Origin: CSP1-4 sp963777975
GTDB lineage: Bacteria; Chloroflexota; Limnocylindria; Limnocylindrales; CSP1-4
DNA: 64,000 nt
Assembly: GCA_963777975.1 (NCBI GenBank)
Contig: CAVZSO010000004.1
Span: 1 to 64,000 of the forward strand
Reading direction: 5' to 3'
The translations under genes and the position numbers were made by a program. This document shows, one piece after another, positions 8,163 to 16,830 of the stretch. The number at the start of each line of letters is the position of its first letter. The stretch's first letter is position 1. The notes beneath the pieces are model-generated. The model was given only the letters and a program-made list of their open reading frames with translations, was not told the origin of the DNA and did no database searches.

Positions 8163-9089
8163 ATGGTGGCGGACGAGCAGATCCGGGTCGGACGGCGCAC
8201 GGTGCGGGTGACGCATCCCGAGCGCGTCCTCTACCCGCGCGACGGCGTGACGAAAGGGGATCTCGCTCAGTACTACCTCGAGATCGGAGACGTGATCGTC
8301 CCGCACCTGCGCGACCGGCCCTTCACCCTGAAGCGCTATCCGCACGGCATCGACGGCCAGGCGTACTTCCACAAGCAGGCACCGAAGGGCAAGCCCGCGT
8401 GGATCCCCACGCGGCAGTTCCGAACCTGGCCGCGCGCGGGCGAGTCGCGTCTCGTCGACTTCACGTTGGTGAACGAGACCGCCGCGCTCGTGTGGATGGT
8501 GCAGATGAACTGCGTCGACATGAACGCGTGGTACTCGAGGGTCGACAAGCCCGACCGCCCGGACTACGTCGTCTTCGACCTCGACCCCCCGGAGTCACGC
8601 AACGGCTTCGCCCAAGCGATTCGAGTTGCGCACCTCATCCGTGCGGCGCTCGAGGAGCTCGGGCTGCGCTCGTACCCGAAGACGAGCGGCGCCGACGGCA
8701 TCCACGTGCTGGTACCGATCACGCGGCGCTCCTCGTATAAGGACACATACGAGCTCGCGGAGCGTGTGTCCCGCGGGCTCGAGGCCGATAACCCGGGCCA
8801 CGTGACCACCGAGTGGCTGAAGAAGAAACGCCGGGGCGTCCTCGTCGACCACCGCCAGAACGGGCACGGCAAGACGATCGCCTCCGCCTACTCCGTCCGG
8901 CCGAAGCCGGGCGCGCCGGTGTCCACGCCGCTGCGCTGGGAAGAGCTCGGCGAGAAGGTGCGCCCGCGCGACTTCGGCAGGCGCGAGGCGCTGCAGCGGG
9001 TCGAGAAACACGGCGACCTGTTCGCGCCGGTCCTGCGCGGCGGCCAGGCACTAGGGCCAGCTCTGCGCCGGTTGCGCGCAGGAACCTGA
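8163..9089 (+). CDS. ligD: Stand-alone LigD-type polymerase/primase domain
   Basis: The 308-residue product matches the polymerase domain of bacterial NHEJ ligase D (archaeo-eukaryotic primase fold). It shows HPERVLYPRDGVTKGDLAQY, the catalytic VVFDLDPP (two metal-binding Asp), KTSGADGIHVLVPI with the conserved His, and EWLKKKRRGVLVDHRQNGHG. Such proteins add nucleotides or ribonucleotides at broken DNA ends with Ku. The length fits a Pol domain only; no ligase or phosphoesterase domain and no Ku gene is adjacent. An in-frame GTG at 8148 is an alternative start. It is convergent with the membrane protein gene, 15 bases apart. The symbol refers to the domain rather than a full LigD. Confidence 0.85.
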   Translation: MVADEQIRVGRRTVRVTHPERVLYPRDGVTKGDLAQYYLEIGDVIVPHLRDRPFTLKRYPHGIDGQAYFHKQAPKGKPAWIPTRQFRTWPRAGESRLVDFTLVNETAALVWMVQMNCVDMNAWYSRVDKPDRPDYVVFDLDPPESRNGFAQAIRVAHLIRAALEELGLRSYPKTSGADGIHVLVPITRRSSYKDTYELAERVSRGLEADNPGHVTTEWLKKKRRGVLVDHRQNGHGKTIASAYSVRPKPGAPVSTPLRWEELGEKVRPRDFGRREALQRVEKHGDLFAPVLRGGQALGPALRRLRAGT

Positions 9090-9104
9090 GATCCCAAGCG
9101 GGCT

Positions 9105-9878
9105 CTACTTCGGCGTGGCCGCCGAGTCTCGCTTCGAGCCGAGATGTGGCGCGCCACCGATCAGGTCGTAGAAACGCTCCCGGCGCCGTGTCCAGCGCTC
9201 CGCGCGAGACTCAGAGCGGGCTTCGCTCCGCCGCAGCCTCCGCCCGCCCTGCGGATAGAGCCGCCGGGCCCAGATGGAAGACGGCTTTGCGAGCCGCACG
9301 GCTCCGACGATCGCCAACGGCGCGAACACGATTCCGAGCAGACCCAGCTTGAGCTTCCCTTTCAAGATGGTCACCACGACGAAACAGGCAGCGAGCGCGA
9401 TCAGCCCATCGCCCAGCACCCTTGCGAGCCTGTCGCTTCCGGCGTCGGTGGGAAGCGGGAGTGTCGCCAGGATCGCGAGGCCGATGAACGCGACCGCCGC
9501 CAGGCAGGCATCGATCGACGAGCGCCCCTCGGTCGTCCAGTAGACGTCGTCGAGATGGAGGAGCATCGCGAACTCGTCGAGGACGAGCGCGGCGCCTGCG
9601 CCGAACACGATTGCCAGGAGTGCGATCCAGAGCTCGCTCGGCTCGAGGCCGATGGCGAGGCCGCCGGCGACGAGGCTCATCACGACGCCTGGCACGAGGT
9701 GATGCATGTGCACGTCGCCGATGTGCGCGCTCCCCCAGCCACGGGTCCGCGCCATCCGGGTGTAGAACCGCGTCCCTGCCAGCGTGAGGATGAACGCGAC
9801 CAGCAGGAGGAAGGCCGGCTCCCGTCCCGCGTCATAGACGTGTACCTCGTACCCCGGAAAGAAGCCAAAGAGGTTCAT
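9105..9878 (-). CDS. Integral membrane protein, function unknown
   Basis: The 257-residue protein has about six hydrophobic segments: FLLLVAFILTLAG, VVMSLVAGGLAIGL, ALLAIVFGAGAALVL, AVAFIGLAILATL, GLIALAACFVVVTIL and LGLLGIVFAPLAIVG. A polar motif, GDVHMHHLVPG, sits between the first two, and DEFAMLLHLDDVYWTTEGR follows the third. I recognise the HHL and LDDVYW pattern from conserved actinobacterial membrane proteins of unknown role. The C-terminus is basic and arginine-rich, so cytoplasmic. The His and Asp pattern could be a metal or lipid-headgroup site, but nothing proves it. Confidence 0.75.
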   Translation of the reverse strand: MNLFGFFPGYEVHVYDAGREPAFLLLVAFILTLAGTRFYTRMARTRGWGSAHIGDVHMHHLVPGVVMSLVAGGLAIGLEPSELWIALLAIVFGAGAALVLDEFAMLLHLDDVYWTTEGRSSIDACLAAVAFIGLAILATLPLPTDAGSDRLARVLGDGLIALAACFVVVTILKGKLKLGLLGIVFAPLAIVGAVRLAKPSSIWARRLYPQGGRRLRRSEARSESRAERWTRRRERFYDLIGGAPHLGSKRDSAATPK

Positions 9879-9944
9879 CCTGTATCCACGACCATCGTAC
9901 GGGTCTACGGCCCCGGCCCAGCATCAGACACGAGCGCTCTCGCG

Positions 9945-9973
9945 TGGGCCAGTGTTCCGCAATGACCCCCTGA
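9945..9973. repeat. Interspersed repeat, copy 1
   Basis: TGGGCCAGTGTTCC, five bases, then GACCCCC, lying in the 100-base gap between two minus-strand genes. Copy 2 is at 11676-11702 with the same five-base gap, and a weaker copy is at 16111-16138. Confidence 0.55.
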
Positions 9974-9979
9974 AGGAAT

Positions 9980-10525
9980 CTAACCCCAAGGCAGACGAGC
10001 CCAGTTCGACGGCCGCTCGCGCCGGAACAGCTCGACCCCAGCGTAGGCCTCCCTCCAGTCGGAGGTCTCCTCCGCCACGCTCGCGCCGTAGCGTGCAGCC
10101 AACTCGGACACCGGGTAATGCACTCCCGGGCCTGAACGCGCACCCACCATCAGGATCACACACGGCTCCACGGTCGCCCCCACAAAGGCGTGCTCGGTCC
10201 ACGGAGGGGAGTGGAAAAAGTCCCAGGGCCGCAGGCGTCGCTCCTCGCCCTCGACGAGCAGCGCACACTCCCCTGAAAGGACGAGAAACGCTTCCTGGTT
10301 CTCCTCGGCGTGGTAGAGGCCGGTCTCGCCCCGCTCCAGAACGGTGACGTTGATCCCGAGCTTGGCGAACTCGACCGGCGGATCGCCGTACTCGTTCTCG
10401 AAGGCGCACCTGGCACCCCTCCTTGCCGAGTTCCACCACTCGGCGTCGCGCACGTTGACGACGAACCAACCCTCGGTGACGGGCGCGAGACCCGATCCCA
10501 AGTCCTTGAGCCGCGCTCCGGCCAC
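9980..10525 (-). CDS. Cupin-domain protein
   Basis: The 181-residue product contains a single cupin barrel: the first motif around GETGLYHAEENQEAFLVLSG with the ligand pattern H-x3-E-x2-E, and the second around RPWDFFHSPPWTEHAFVG. The family is seen in actinobacteria as a conserved cupin of unknown substrate. The N-terminus (GWFVVNVRDAEWW) is typical of that group. The start is the ATG at 10525; no strong ribosome site is visible. It is followed by the interspersed repeat and then by the membrane-protein gene in the same direction. Confidence 0.75.
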   Translation of the reverse strand: MAGARLKDLGSGLAPVTEGWFVVNVRDAEWWNSARRGARCAFENEYGDPPVEFAKLGINVTVLERGETGLYHAEENQEAFLVLSGECALLVEGEERRLRPWDFFHSPPWTEHAFVGATVEPCVILMVGARSGPGVHYPVSELAARYGASVAEETSDWREAYAGVELFRRERPSNWARLPWG

Positions 10526-10563
10526 AAACGCGATTCTTGCAACTCGGGAAGGCGAAAAACTCT

Positions 10564-10946
10564 CTAGCTCGACTCGACGGGCGAAATCACTGAGACGTAG
10601 TAGGGGAGTCCGCCCACTTCGGTCTGGCGGGCGTCGTAGTGGGCTTCGAGGGAGCGGCCATCCTTGGAGCGGAGGGTGATCTTGCCGCGTTGTCCGTGGT
10701 CGTGGATGAACTCGTCGTACAGTTCCGAGGCGTTGGTCTCCACGACGAGGTCAGGGACAGTGAGGCCGAGTAGTTCTTCGCGGCTGTAGCCCAGCAGCTC
10801 GCAGGCGGCGTCGCTCGCAGCGAGGTAGCGCATGTTCTCGTCGGCGACCAGAACGATGTACCCGCGTTAGCGACGGCCTCGCCCACCAGGACTCCCTGGA
10901 TCAGCGCATCTGCGTGCGATGCTCGCTCATCGGTTTGCGCTGCCAT
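10564..10946 (-). CDS. Small PAS-domain protein, one frame change
   Basis: A single PAS sensor domain: MAAQTDERASHADALIQGVL then, after a frame change near 10860, YIVLVADENMRYLAASDAAC, ELLGYSREELLGLTVPDLV and SKDGRSLEAHYDARQTEVGG. The sense of one base being gained or lost in a GGG/CCC run fits an indel. With no output domain it may act as a partner of a kinase or regulator, or bind a small ligand. It ends 38 bases upstream of the cupin gene start, in the same direction, and could be co-transcribed with it. Confidence 0.65.
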
Positions 10947-11194
10947 GACCGCAGCTTACGGCGATGTCTCCGCCGGAATGGGTTCGCGAGACGCCGGTGG
11001 AAAGTCATGAGCTAGATCGCACGCGTGATAGGGTCTCGCGCGGCGCCGTAAGCATCGGTGCCGCGGAAGTGTCCGTCGGATCTCAAGACGTGCGATCCGA
11101 CGAATGTCCTCCCCTAGGCGATGCGGGTTGGAGTTGTAAGTGACCGACCCCATGCAGCGTGGTCGGCGAATCTCACCCGAGCATGGGAGCCGAC
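10947..11194. other. Gap with no supported gene
   Basis: This lies between the PAS gene and a pair of doubtful small reading frames. I see no convincing coding pattern, RNA gene or long hairpin in it. It should contain the promoter for the PAS gene, but no box is clear enough to mark. Confidence 0.4.
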
Positions 11195-11323
11195 ATGTCC
11201 AAAGCACCCGCATCATCGTCACTCAAGCGCACCCTGAGGCGCCGACCCACAGCCCGGCCGGAGCGCCCCACCTCGCGCACCGCTTGGAGTGCCGAGATTC
11301 TGCGCGCCGGGTCCGACGAGTGA
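11195..11323 (+). CDS. Doubtful small basic peptide
   Basis: A 42-residue frame, MSKAPASSSLKRTLRRRPT onward, rich in Arg and Ser. Its TGA overlaps the GTG of the next frame (GTGA), a pattern common in coupled genes. No ribosome site is clear. It may be chance in GC-rich DNA. Confidence 0.25.
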   Translation: MSKAPASSSLKRTLRRRPTARPERPTSRTAWSAEILRAGSDE

Positions 11324-11598
11324 CCCGCTCCGACCATCGGCACGGGATATACGACTGCGCCCTTTGCGGTCGAGTGGTCGACCTCGACCGCCAGGGCCGC
11401 CTCCGACGTCACTTTGCCAATGCGTCCCACGGTCGCCGTCGTCTCTGCCCGACAAGCGGCCGATGGCCCGGTGGGGTCATGCAGCTCCTCACGGTCGAAC
11501 CGACTCCGCAGGAGCGCTACTCACACGCGCTCAATCTGCTCAGAAGCGCCACAGCACCGCCGAGCACGGTCGCTGCTGCGACCGGCACGGGCTCCTGA
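11320..11598 (+). CDS. Possible small zinc-finger-like protein
   Basis: A 92-residue frame from the GTG at 11320. The part GIYDCALCGRVVDLDRQGR followed by LRRHFANASHGRRRLC gives two Cys, two His and a further Cys, which could bind zinc. The rest is low complexity. I do not recognise a family. It is supported only by this pattern and by the GTGA overlap with the frame before it. Confidence 0.4.
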   Translation: MTRSDHRHGIYDCALCGRVVDLDRQGRLRRHFANASHGRRRLCPTSGRWPGGVMQLLTVEPTPQERYSHALNLLRSATAPPSTVAAATGTGS

Positions 11599-11675
11599 AA
11601 GAGACGCCCCCGACAGACCCGGCCGCGGACTCGTCTTCTTCGCCAGCCGCGCAACCAGGTGACGAGACCCTCGGC

Positions 11676-11702
11676 TGGGCCAGTGTTCCGGAGCGACCCC
11701 CG
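11676..11702. repeat. Interspersed repeat, copy 2
   Basis: TGGGCCAGTGTTCC, five bases, then GACCCCC, sharing 21 of 21 positions outside the gap with copy 1. It lies just past the 3' end of the large Ig-domain gene. Confidence 0.55.
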
Positions 11703-11729
11703 AGAGTCATTCCGACGAGTTGCTGAGCG

Positions 11730-11763
11730 GTCTGAGGCCCCTCTAGCCCAGAGGGCCTCAGAC
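11730..11763 (-). terminator. Long hairpin at the end of the Ig-domain gene
   Basis: GTCTGAGGCC-(C)-CTCT (11730-11744) pairs with AGAG-GGCCTCAGAC (11750-11763), with a one-base bulge and a five-base loop. The TGA of the Ig-domain gene (11758-11760) lies inside it. Confidence 0.7.
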
Positions 11764-14700
11764 GTGATGCTCCTGCCGTAGCGGAACCTGAGCGTGGCGG
11801 TGCCGGTGAGGCTGGCGCCGCCGACGTCGTGGACGGTCATCGTGATGGTGTAGGTGGTTTGCCGGCTGAGGGTGTAGCTGTGCGAGCCGGCGACGGTGAA
11901 GTTGCCGTTCTTTGGGCTGCGAGTTGTCCTGTGGTGGTGTTGCCGTCGCCCCAGTTGATGGTGGCGGTGAAGTCGGTCGTTGGGGTGGCCTTGTTGCCGT
12001 CCGTGAACTCAAGAGGACGAGGGCCGTGTTGGCGTTGCTGGTCAGACCGATCGGGTTTACGAGCGTCAGCGGTGCATCCCCGACGTTGATTGTCGTGCTG
12101 AGCTTCACGGTGTGGTTGTTCGTGTCGGTGATCGTCGTCACGGCGGTGAACGTTCCCTCCTCGGCGTAGGTGTGGCTGCCGGACACCGTGAAGTGGCCGC
12201 TGCTTCCGGTCACTTTGGCCGTGCCACAGTCACCGTTTGGTGGTGTGCCGCTGTCGTTCCAGCAGACCGTGGCAGCGAAGCTGCTCGCTGGCGCGGCACT
12301 GTTGGAGTCGGTGAAGGTGCCGAGCACAGCGTTCGAGACTGCCTTTCCTTCCGTGGCAGCGACCGGTGCGCCATTGGTCGGAACGAGAACCGGGTTGGTC
12401 ACGGTCAGGGTGGCCGGGTTGGTTGTTGCCGAGCCGCCCGTGTTGGTGAACACCGCCCGGTAGCGGTTACCGCTCTGACTTAACGCAGCCGTGAACGAGT
12501 ACGTGGTCGACGTCGCACCAGAAATGTTGGTGAACGTCGAGCTTCCGTTCGGCGCGAGCTGCCACTGCACAGTCGGTGTCGGTGTCCCCGACGCGCCAGC
12601 GGTGAAGCTCGCAGTCTGTCCGACGGTCACGCTCTGGTCTGTCGGCTGTGTGTTGATTGAGGGTGGTGTGCGGACGGTGAGTGTCGCCGCATTGGTGTTC
12701 ACCGATCCGCCGGTGTTGGTGAAGACGGCCCGGTACTGGTTGCCCGACTGCGACTGGGCAGCCGTGATTGAGAGCGTCGTCGAGGTTGCCCCCGAGACGT
12801 TCGTGAACTGGCCGCCGTTGACCGACACCTGCCACTGCACGGTTGGTGTCGGTGTCCCCGATGCGCCAGCCGTGAAGGTGGCCGTCTGACCCGCATTCAC
12901 GGTCTGGTCTGTCGGCTGGGTCGTGACCGCGGGGCCTTGAACAACGGTGAGCGTTGCCGTGTTTGTCGTCGCGTTGCCGCCCGGAGCGGAGTTGTGGAAG
13001 ATCGCCACGTACTCGTTGCCGGATTGGGACAGCGACGCCGTGAACGACAGCGTGGTCGACATCGCACCCGGGATCGGCGCGAACGACGACCCACCGTTCG
13101 TGGAAACCAACCACTGCACCGTCGGTGTCGGTGTTCCCGAGGCTCCGGCCGTGAACGTCGCCGTTTGACCGACTCCCACCGTCGTGTCAATCGGCTGGGT
13201 AGTGATCGACGGCGGTATACCCACCGTCAGCGTCGCCGCGTCCGAATCAACCGAGCCGGCCGCGGTGGTGAAGACCGCTCGGTACTCGTTCCCGGACATC
13301 GACACCACAGCCGTGAACGACAGCGTCGTCGACGTCGCCCCCGAAATGTCAGAGAACGTCCTGCCCCCATCGGTGGACACCTGCCACTGGACCGTCGGTG
13401 AAGGTATCGCCGTTGCAGTTGAACTGAAGCTCACCGTGGTGGAGTCGACCACGTTCTGGTTCTGTGGTTGGGTCGCAACCAGCGGCAGCGACGCGACCGT
13501 CGCTGAAGTCGTCTGCACGGACGACGATTCGCCATCCTGGTCGGTGGCCGTCGCGGAGATCGTGTATGTGCCCGTGTGAGCGTACGTGTGTGACTGGAGG
13601 AAGAACCCGCAGCCTGGACCAGCCGTCTGCGTCAATCCACAGACGAATGCATTTTGCTGCGAGGGCGTCGGGCACAGCTCCCCAGCCGTCTGACAGTCGA
13701 ACGGGACGGTCGTGTCGGCTGATCCGTCGCCCCAGTCAATCGTGACCGTTCCCGTGTCGAGACCCGGATCCGTCACCTGCCCTGACAAGGACACAGGCGT
13801 GCTGGTTGTGGCCGTCAGCGTCGACGAGGGTGGATAGACGCAGAAGACGTCGCGGCAGTCGGGCTCCAGGGTCAGGGAAGGCGCAACGTCCGTCACCGTC
13901 GCGGTTGTTGTTTGCGGCGTGGAGGCTCCGCCGTCCGATTCGACACTGTTCACCGTAATCGTGTAGGTCGAGCCACCGATTGGGTTGTTGGCGTACGTAT
14001 GGTCGAAACGGAAGAAGATGTCCTGCCCGGGCGGCGGAATGAAAACGCCGTTGTCGAAGGTCGGACCGTTCGAGAACGGGCACGAAGTGGCCGAGGGATC
14101 GCACGGGTAGAAGTAGAGCGCGATTGGCGAGCCGTCGCCCCAGTTGATCCGGAGGAACCCATCATCGTTCTGGGGTGCCTCGATGTAGCCCCGAAGCGAG
14201 ACAGTGCCGTCCGCCTCGGTCGTGGTCAGGTAGTGAGGGCAGAACACGGCGGCGCCGCAGTCGCCCGCCAGTACCACGTCGTCAGGCTGGCCTTTTTCGA
14301 ACGTGATCTTTACTGAGTTGCTCGAGCCTGAGTTGCCGGCGTAGTCCTGGGCAGACTGTGCGGGCACGGTCGCTGAGGTGTCGTCCTCATAGGTGAAGGT
14401 CTGACCCTGCGGACAGGTCGCAGGGTCGACGCCTGAGCCGTTCGCTTCGTCCTGACAGCTGTAGGTCACGGTCACGTCGCTGCTGTAGGACCGAGCGAGC
14501 GTCGATGAGCCGTTGAACAGCGGGGTCACCGTGGGAGCCGTCGCGTCAACGGAGAAAGAGGAGTGCGCGACTGCGCTGGCGCGACCGTCCCAGTCCCTGC
14601 TGATCGCGTAGATCGTGTGATGACCCGAGGCCGACACAGACGTCCCGTCCACCGCGCAGCCTGACGGGAAGTCGTTCCAGCCCGTCGGCACGCTCGCCGG

Positions 14701-15930
14701 ATCGAGCACACACCGCATCTCCTTGACCCCCGGGCCGCCGGTATCGGTGGTCGAGATGCTGACGCCCGCCGGGCTCATGTACCAGGCCGTCTGATCCGGA
14801 GAGGTACCGCCGTCAGGCGATCCAGGCGACAAGTTGATGTGCGTCGTTGGATTCACGACGCCGTACCCGATCGTGACGAATGGGTCGCCGTACTCGTGGC
14901 CATAGCAGCTATTCGGGTCGCAGGGAAAGACACTGGTTCCTCCACCGCCGCCTCCCCCGCCGTCCAAGGTTCCCGCCTCGCCGCCGGTGCCTCCCAAAAC
15001 GCCGCCGCCGCCGCCGCCGCCGCCGCCGGTGTAGGTCGACCCAGACGGGACGCTCTGACCATCGGTACCGAAGCTGTTCCCGCCCGCTGTTCCCCCTTGC
15101 GCGATCGGGTTTGAAAGGTATTGCGGGGCGTTCGAGCCGTCAGAGTCGGCATCGCCGCCGGCGCCGCCCGGGCTGCATGAGCAGGCACCGCCGCCTCCGC
15201 CGCCTCCACCGCCCCCCGCAACAATCTGGAAGTAGAAACCGGCCACGCTGGCGTCGACAAGGGACACACCGACACCACCGGCACCACCAGCACCACCCCG
15301 CGTCTCATCCGCAGGGCACTGGTCGTCGGACACGTGATTCGAAGTGCCGCCAGACCCGGCGGGAAACCCTAAGCCCGCCGCGTCACCGCCGTCAATGGTA
15401 AGCGTATCGCCGAAATGAACCCCGTCCGTCGGCGTGGCCTGCCCCAGCTGGCGAATTTGAGGCGTGTCTACGATAAAGGCTCCGGACCCGCCCGCCCCTC
15501 CTGCGCCCCCAGTGTTGTGAACGCATTGGTGGAAGTTGAGGATTGTGTTCGACTCGTCGGTCTGCCCCGTGCCGCCGTGCCCCCCGCCGCCACCCAGCAG
15601 CTCGAATCTGATAGCAGTGATTCCCTGTGGGATGGTGAACGTCGCGTGTGTTCCCTTCCAGTCACAGAAGATGGTGTTAGCGAACGCTGGTGCGGTCCGC
15701 CTCACGGCATCCGGGCCGCACGGATTGCTGAAGGGGTCGGGCTGCCACACAGTGGGCACGGACGCCTGCGCCCGTGTCGTTGGCATGCCGAGGCAGACCG
15801 TCAGAGCCAAGGCTCCGAGAACGATCGCGAAACTGAGCCTCAGCGCCCTTGAGAGAACTGAGCCGGAGTGGAACATCGAGAACCGCTTCGCGGTAGGGGA
15901 GCGTCGAGTCCTCGGGCGGAGGTGCCGCAT
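11758..15930 (-). CDS. Large secreted Ig/PKD-repeat surface protein
   Basis: The product has about 1,390 residues. AGAGAGGAACGG precedes the ATG at 15930. A signal peptide (LSFAIVLGALALTVCLGMPT) is followed by a glycine-rich head with many GGGGGG runs. Next come a FSVDATAPTV linker, PKD-like domains with repeated INWGDGS or IDWGDGS motifs, and four tandem Ig-like domains. Each Ig repeat has the pattern TQPxDxxVxxGQTATFTAG, SGTPTPTVQWxxS and STTLSFTA. A last domain contains ATEGKAVSNAVLGTFTDSN. The C-terminal 80 or so codons contain at least two frame changes (near 12007 and 11925); repaired, they give LEFTDGNKATPTTDFTATIN and then GNFTVAGSHSYTLS. No LPXTG motif or C-terminal anchor is visible. 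It is probably a cell-surface adhesin or matrix protein. Confidence 0.8.
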   Translation of the reverse strand: MRHLRPRTRRSPTAKRFSMFHSGSVLSRALRLSFAIVLGALALTVCLGMPTTRAQASVPTVWQPDPFSNPCGPDAVRRTAPAFANTIFCDWKGTHATFTIPQGITAIRFELLGGGGGHGGTGQTDESNTILNFHQCVHNTGGAGGAGGSGAFIVDTPQIRQLGQATPTDGVHFGDTLTIDGGDAAGLGFPAGSGGTSNHVSDDQCPADETRGGAGGAGGVGVSLVDASVAGFYFQIVAGGGGGGGGGGACSCSPGGAGGDADSDGSNAPQYLSNPIAQGGTAGGNSFGTDGQSVPSGSTYTGGGGGGGGGVLGGTGGEAGTLDGGGGGGGGTSVFPCDPNSCYGHEYGDPFVTIGYGVVNPTTHINLSPGSPDGGTSPDQTAWYMSPAGVSISTTDTGGPGVKEMRCVLDPASVPTGWNDFPSGCAVDGTSVSASGHHTIYAISRDWDGRASAVAHSSFSVDATAPTVTPLFNGSSTLARSYSSDVTVTYSCQDEANGSGVDPATCPQGQTFTYEDDTSATVPAQSAQDYAGNSGSSNSVKITFEKGQPDDVVLAGDCGAAVFCPHYLTTTEADGTVSLRGYIEAPQNDDGFLRINWGDGSPIALYFYPCDPSATSCPFSNGPTFDNGVFIPPPGQDIFFRFDHTYANNPIGGSTYTITVNSVESDGGASTPQTTTATVTDVAPSLTLEPDCRDVFCVYPPSSTLTATTSTPVSLSGQVTDPGLDTGTVTIDWGDGSADTTVPFDCQTAGELCPTPSQQNAFVCGLTQTAGPGCGFFLQSHTYAHTGTYTISATATDQDGESSSVQTTSATVASLPLVATQPQNQNVVDSTTVSFSSTATAIPSPTVQWQVSTDGGRTFSDISGATSTTLSFTAVVSMSGNEYRAVFTTAAGSVDSDAATLTVGIPPSITTQPIDTTVGVGQTATFTAGASGTPTPTVQWLVSTNGGSSFAPIPGAMSTTLSFTASLSQSGNEYVAIFHNSAPGGNATTNTATLTVVQGPAVTTQPTDQTVNAGQTATFTAGASGTPTPTVQWQVSVNGGQFTNVSGATSTTLSITAAQSQSGNQYRAVFTNTGGSVNTNAATLTVRTPPSINTQPTDQSVTVGQTASFTAGASGTPTPTVQWQLAPNGSSTFTNISGATSTTYSFTAALSQSGNRYRAVFTNTGGSATTNPATLTVTNPVLVPTNGAPVAATEGKAVSNAVLGTFTDSNSAAPASSFAATVCWNDSGTPPNGDCGTAKVTGSSGHFTVSGSHTYAEEGTFTAVTTITDTNNHTVKLSTTINVGDAPLTLVNPIGLTSNANTALVLLSSRTATRPPQRPTSPPPSTGATATPPQDNSQPKERQLHRRRLAQLHPQPANHLHHHDDRPRRRRRQPHRHRHAQVPLRQEHHV
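12395..13480 (-). repeat. Four tandem Ig-like coding repeats
   Basis: A unit of about 270 bases recurs, recognisable by GGTGTCGGTGT at 12568, 12846, 13123 and, degenerated, near 13395. The near-identical DNA as well as protein points to recent internal duplication. Confidence 0.75.
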
Positions 15931-16208
15931 GGGTCCGTTCCTCTCTGTTGGCTTGCCTAGCGAAATGACGCGGGCGGGATCGGCAAGCCGACTGGGCCCC
16001 AGTCTCCTCCCCTGCGAGACGCCCGCGCTCGCGTTCACCCTCACACCTCGCGCCGCAAAGGTCAAGGATGGATCGGCGACCAGACGCTCGGCACAGACAG
16101 CACAGTCGCCTGGGCCAGCGTCCTCTCGCCCGACCCCCTCGCTCGTGGCGCCGCGCGGGTTCGTCGCCCGCTCCGACGCCGCGCTCCGCTTACAGCCAGA
16201 ATCGCCTG
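15931..16208. other. Divergent intergenic region
   Basis: A 278-base gap between the divergent Ig-domain and methyltransferase genes. It holds both promoters, not resolvable by eye, and a weaker third copy of the interspersed repeat at 16111-16138 (TGGGCCAGCGTCCT, seven bases, GACCCCC). Confidence 0.45.
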
Positions 16209-16826
16209 ATGGCGCCTGCAGAGCTGAGGGCTTTCGTCCGCGCGAACCTGCCCGAGCCGCCCGCGCGCGTGCTCGAGATCGGCGCCGGCTTCGGCCGCCT
16301 CGCACGCGCGCTTCGCGCGGCCGGCTACGACGTGCTGGCGATCGACCCGAAGTCGGATAACGAGGACGTCCGACCCGTCGCACTCGCCGATGTCGACGAA
16401 CCCGCCGGCTCGTTCGCGGCAGCAGTCGCTGTCGTCTCTCTCCACCACGTAGATCCGCTCGAAGAGTCATGTCGCCGGCTAGGCGAGCTCGTCCAGCCGG
16501 GCGGAACGCTGGTGATCGACGAGTTCGACGCGGGCGCCTTCGACCTCGGCGCCGCGGCCTGGTGGCTCGAGCAGCGCGCCGCGATCGGCGAGCCACAGCC
16601 GCAGACCGCCGAAGAGCTCGTGGCGGACCACCGCGAGCACCTGCACCCTCTCGAGCGGATTCTCGAGGCACTCGAGCCCCACTTCGAGCTCGGCCCGCCG
16701 CTTCGCGGCGCCTGGCTCCACCGCTGGAGCCTCGGCGACTCCCTGCGCGCGGTCGAGGAGGACGCGATCGCCCGTGGCCAACTCAGTGCGGTCGGCGCAC
16801 GCCTGGTCGGCCGCCGCCGGAACTAA
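16209..16826 (+). CDS. Class I SAM-dependent methyltransferase
   Basis: The 205-residue product has the Rossmann methyltransferase motifs. Motif I is RVLEIGAGFGRLARAL, the acidic end of strand 2 is YDVLAIDPKS, and AVAVVSLHHVDP with LGELVQPGGTLVIDEF is the motif II/III region. The ATG at 16209 leaves only a short lead-in before motif I. The fold resembles small-molecule methyltransferases of the UbiE/ type 11 group; the substrate is unknown. It ends 4 bases from the convergent PAS-LuxR gene. Confidence 0.8.
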   Translation: MAPAELRAFVRANLPEPPARVLEIGAGFGRLARALRAAGYDVLAIDPKSDNEDVRPVALADVDEPAGSFAAAVAVVSLHHVDPLEESCRRLGELVQPGGTLVIDEFDAGAFDLGAAAWWLEQRAAIGEPQPQTAEELVADHREHLHPLERILEALEPHFELGPPLRGAWLHRWSLGDSLRAVEEDAIARGQLSAVGARLVGRRRN

Positions 16827-16830
16827 GCCG

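Noticed and set aside
14940..15600. Collagen-like or phage-fibre nature of the glycine-rich region
   Set aside because: The region is runs of Gly without the strict G-x-y triplet, so collagen-like is not supported.
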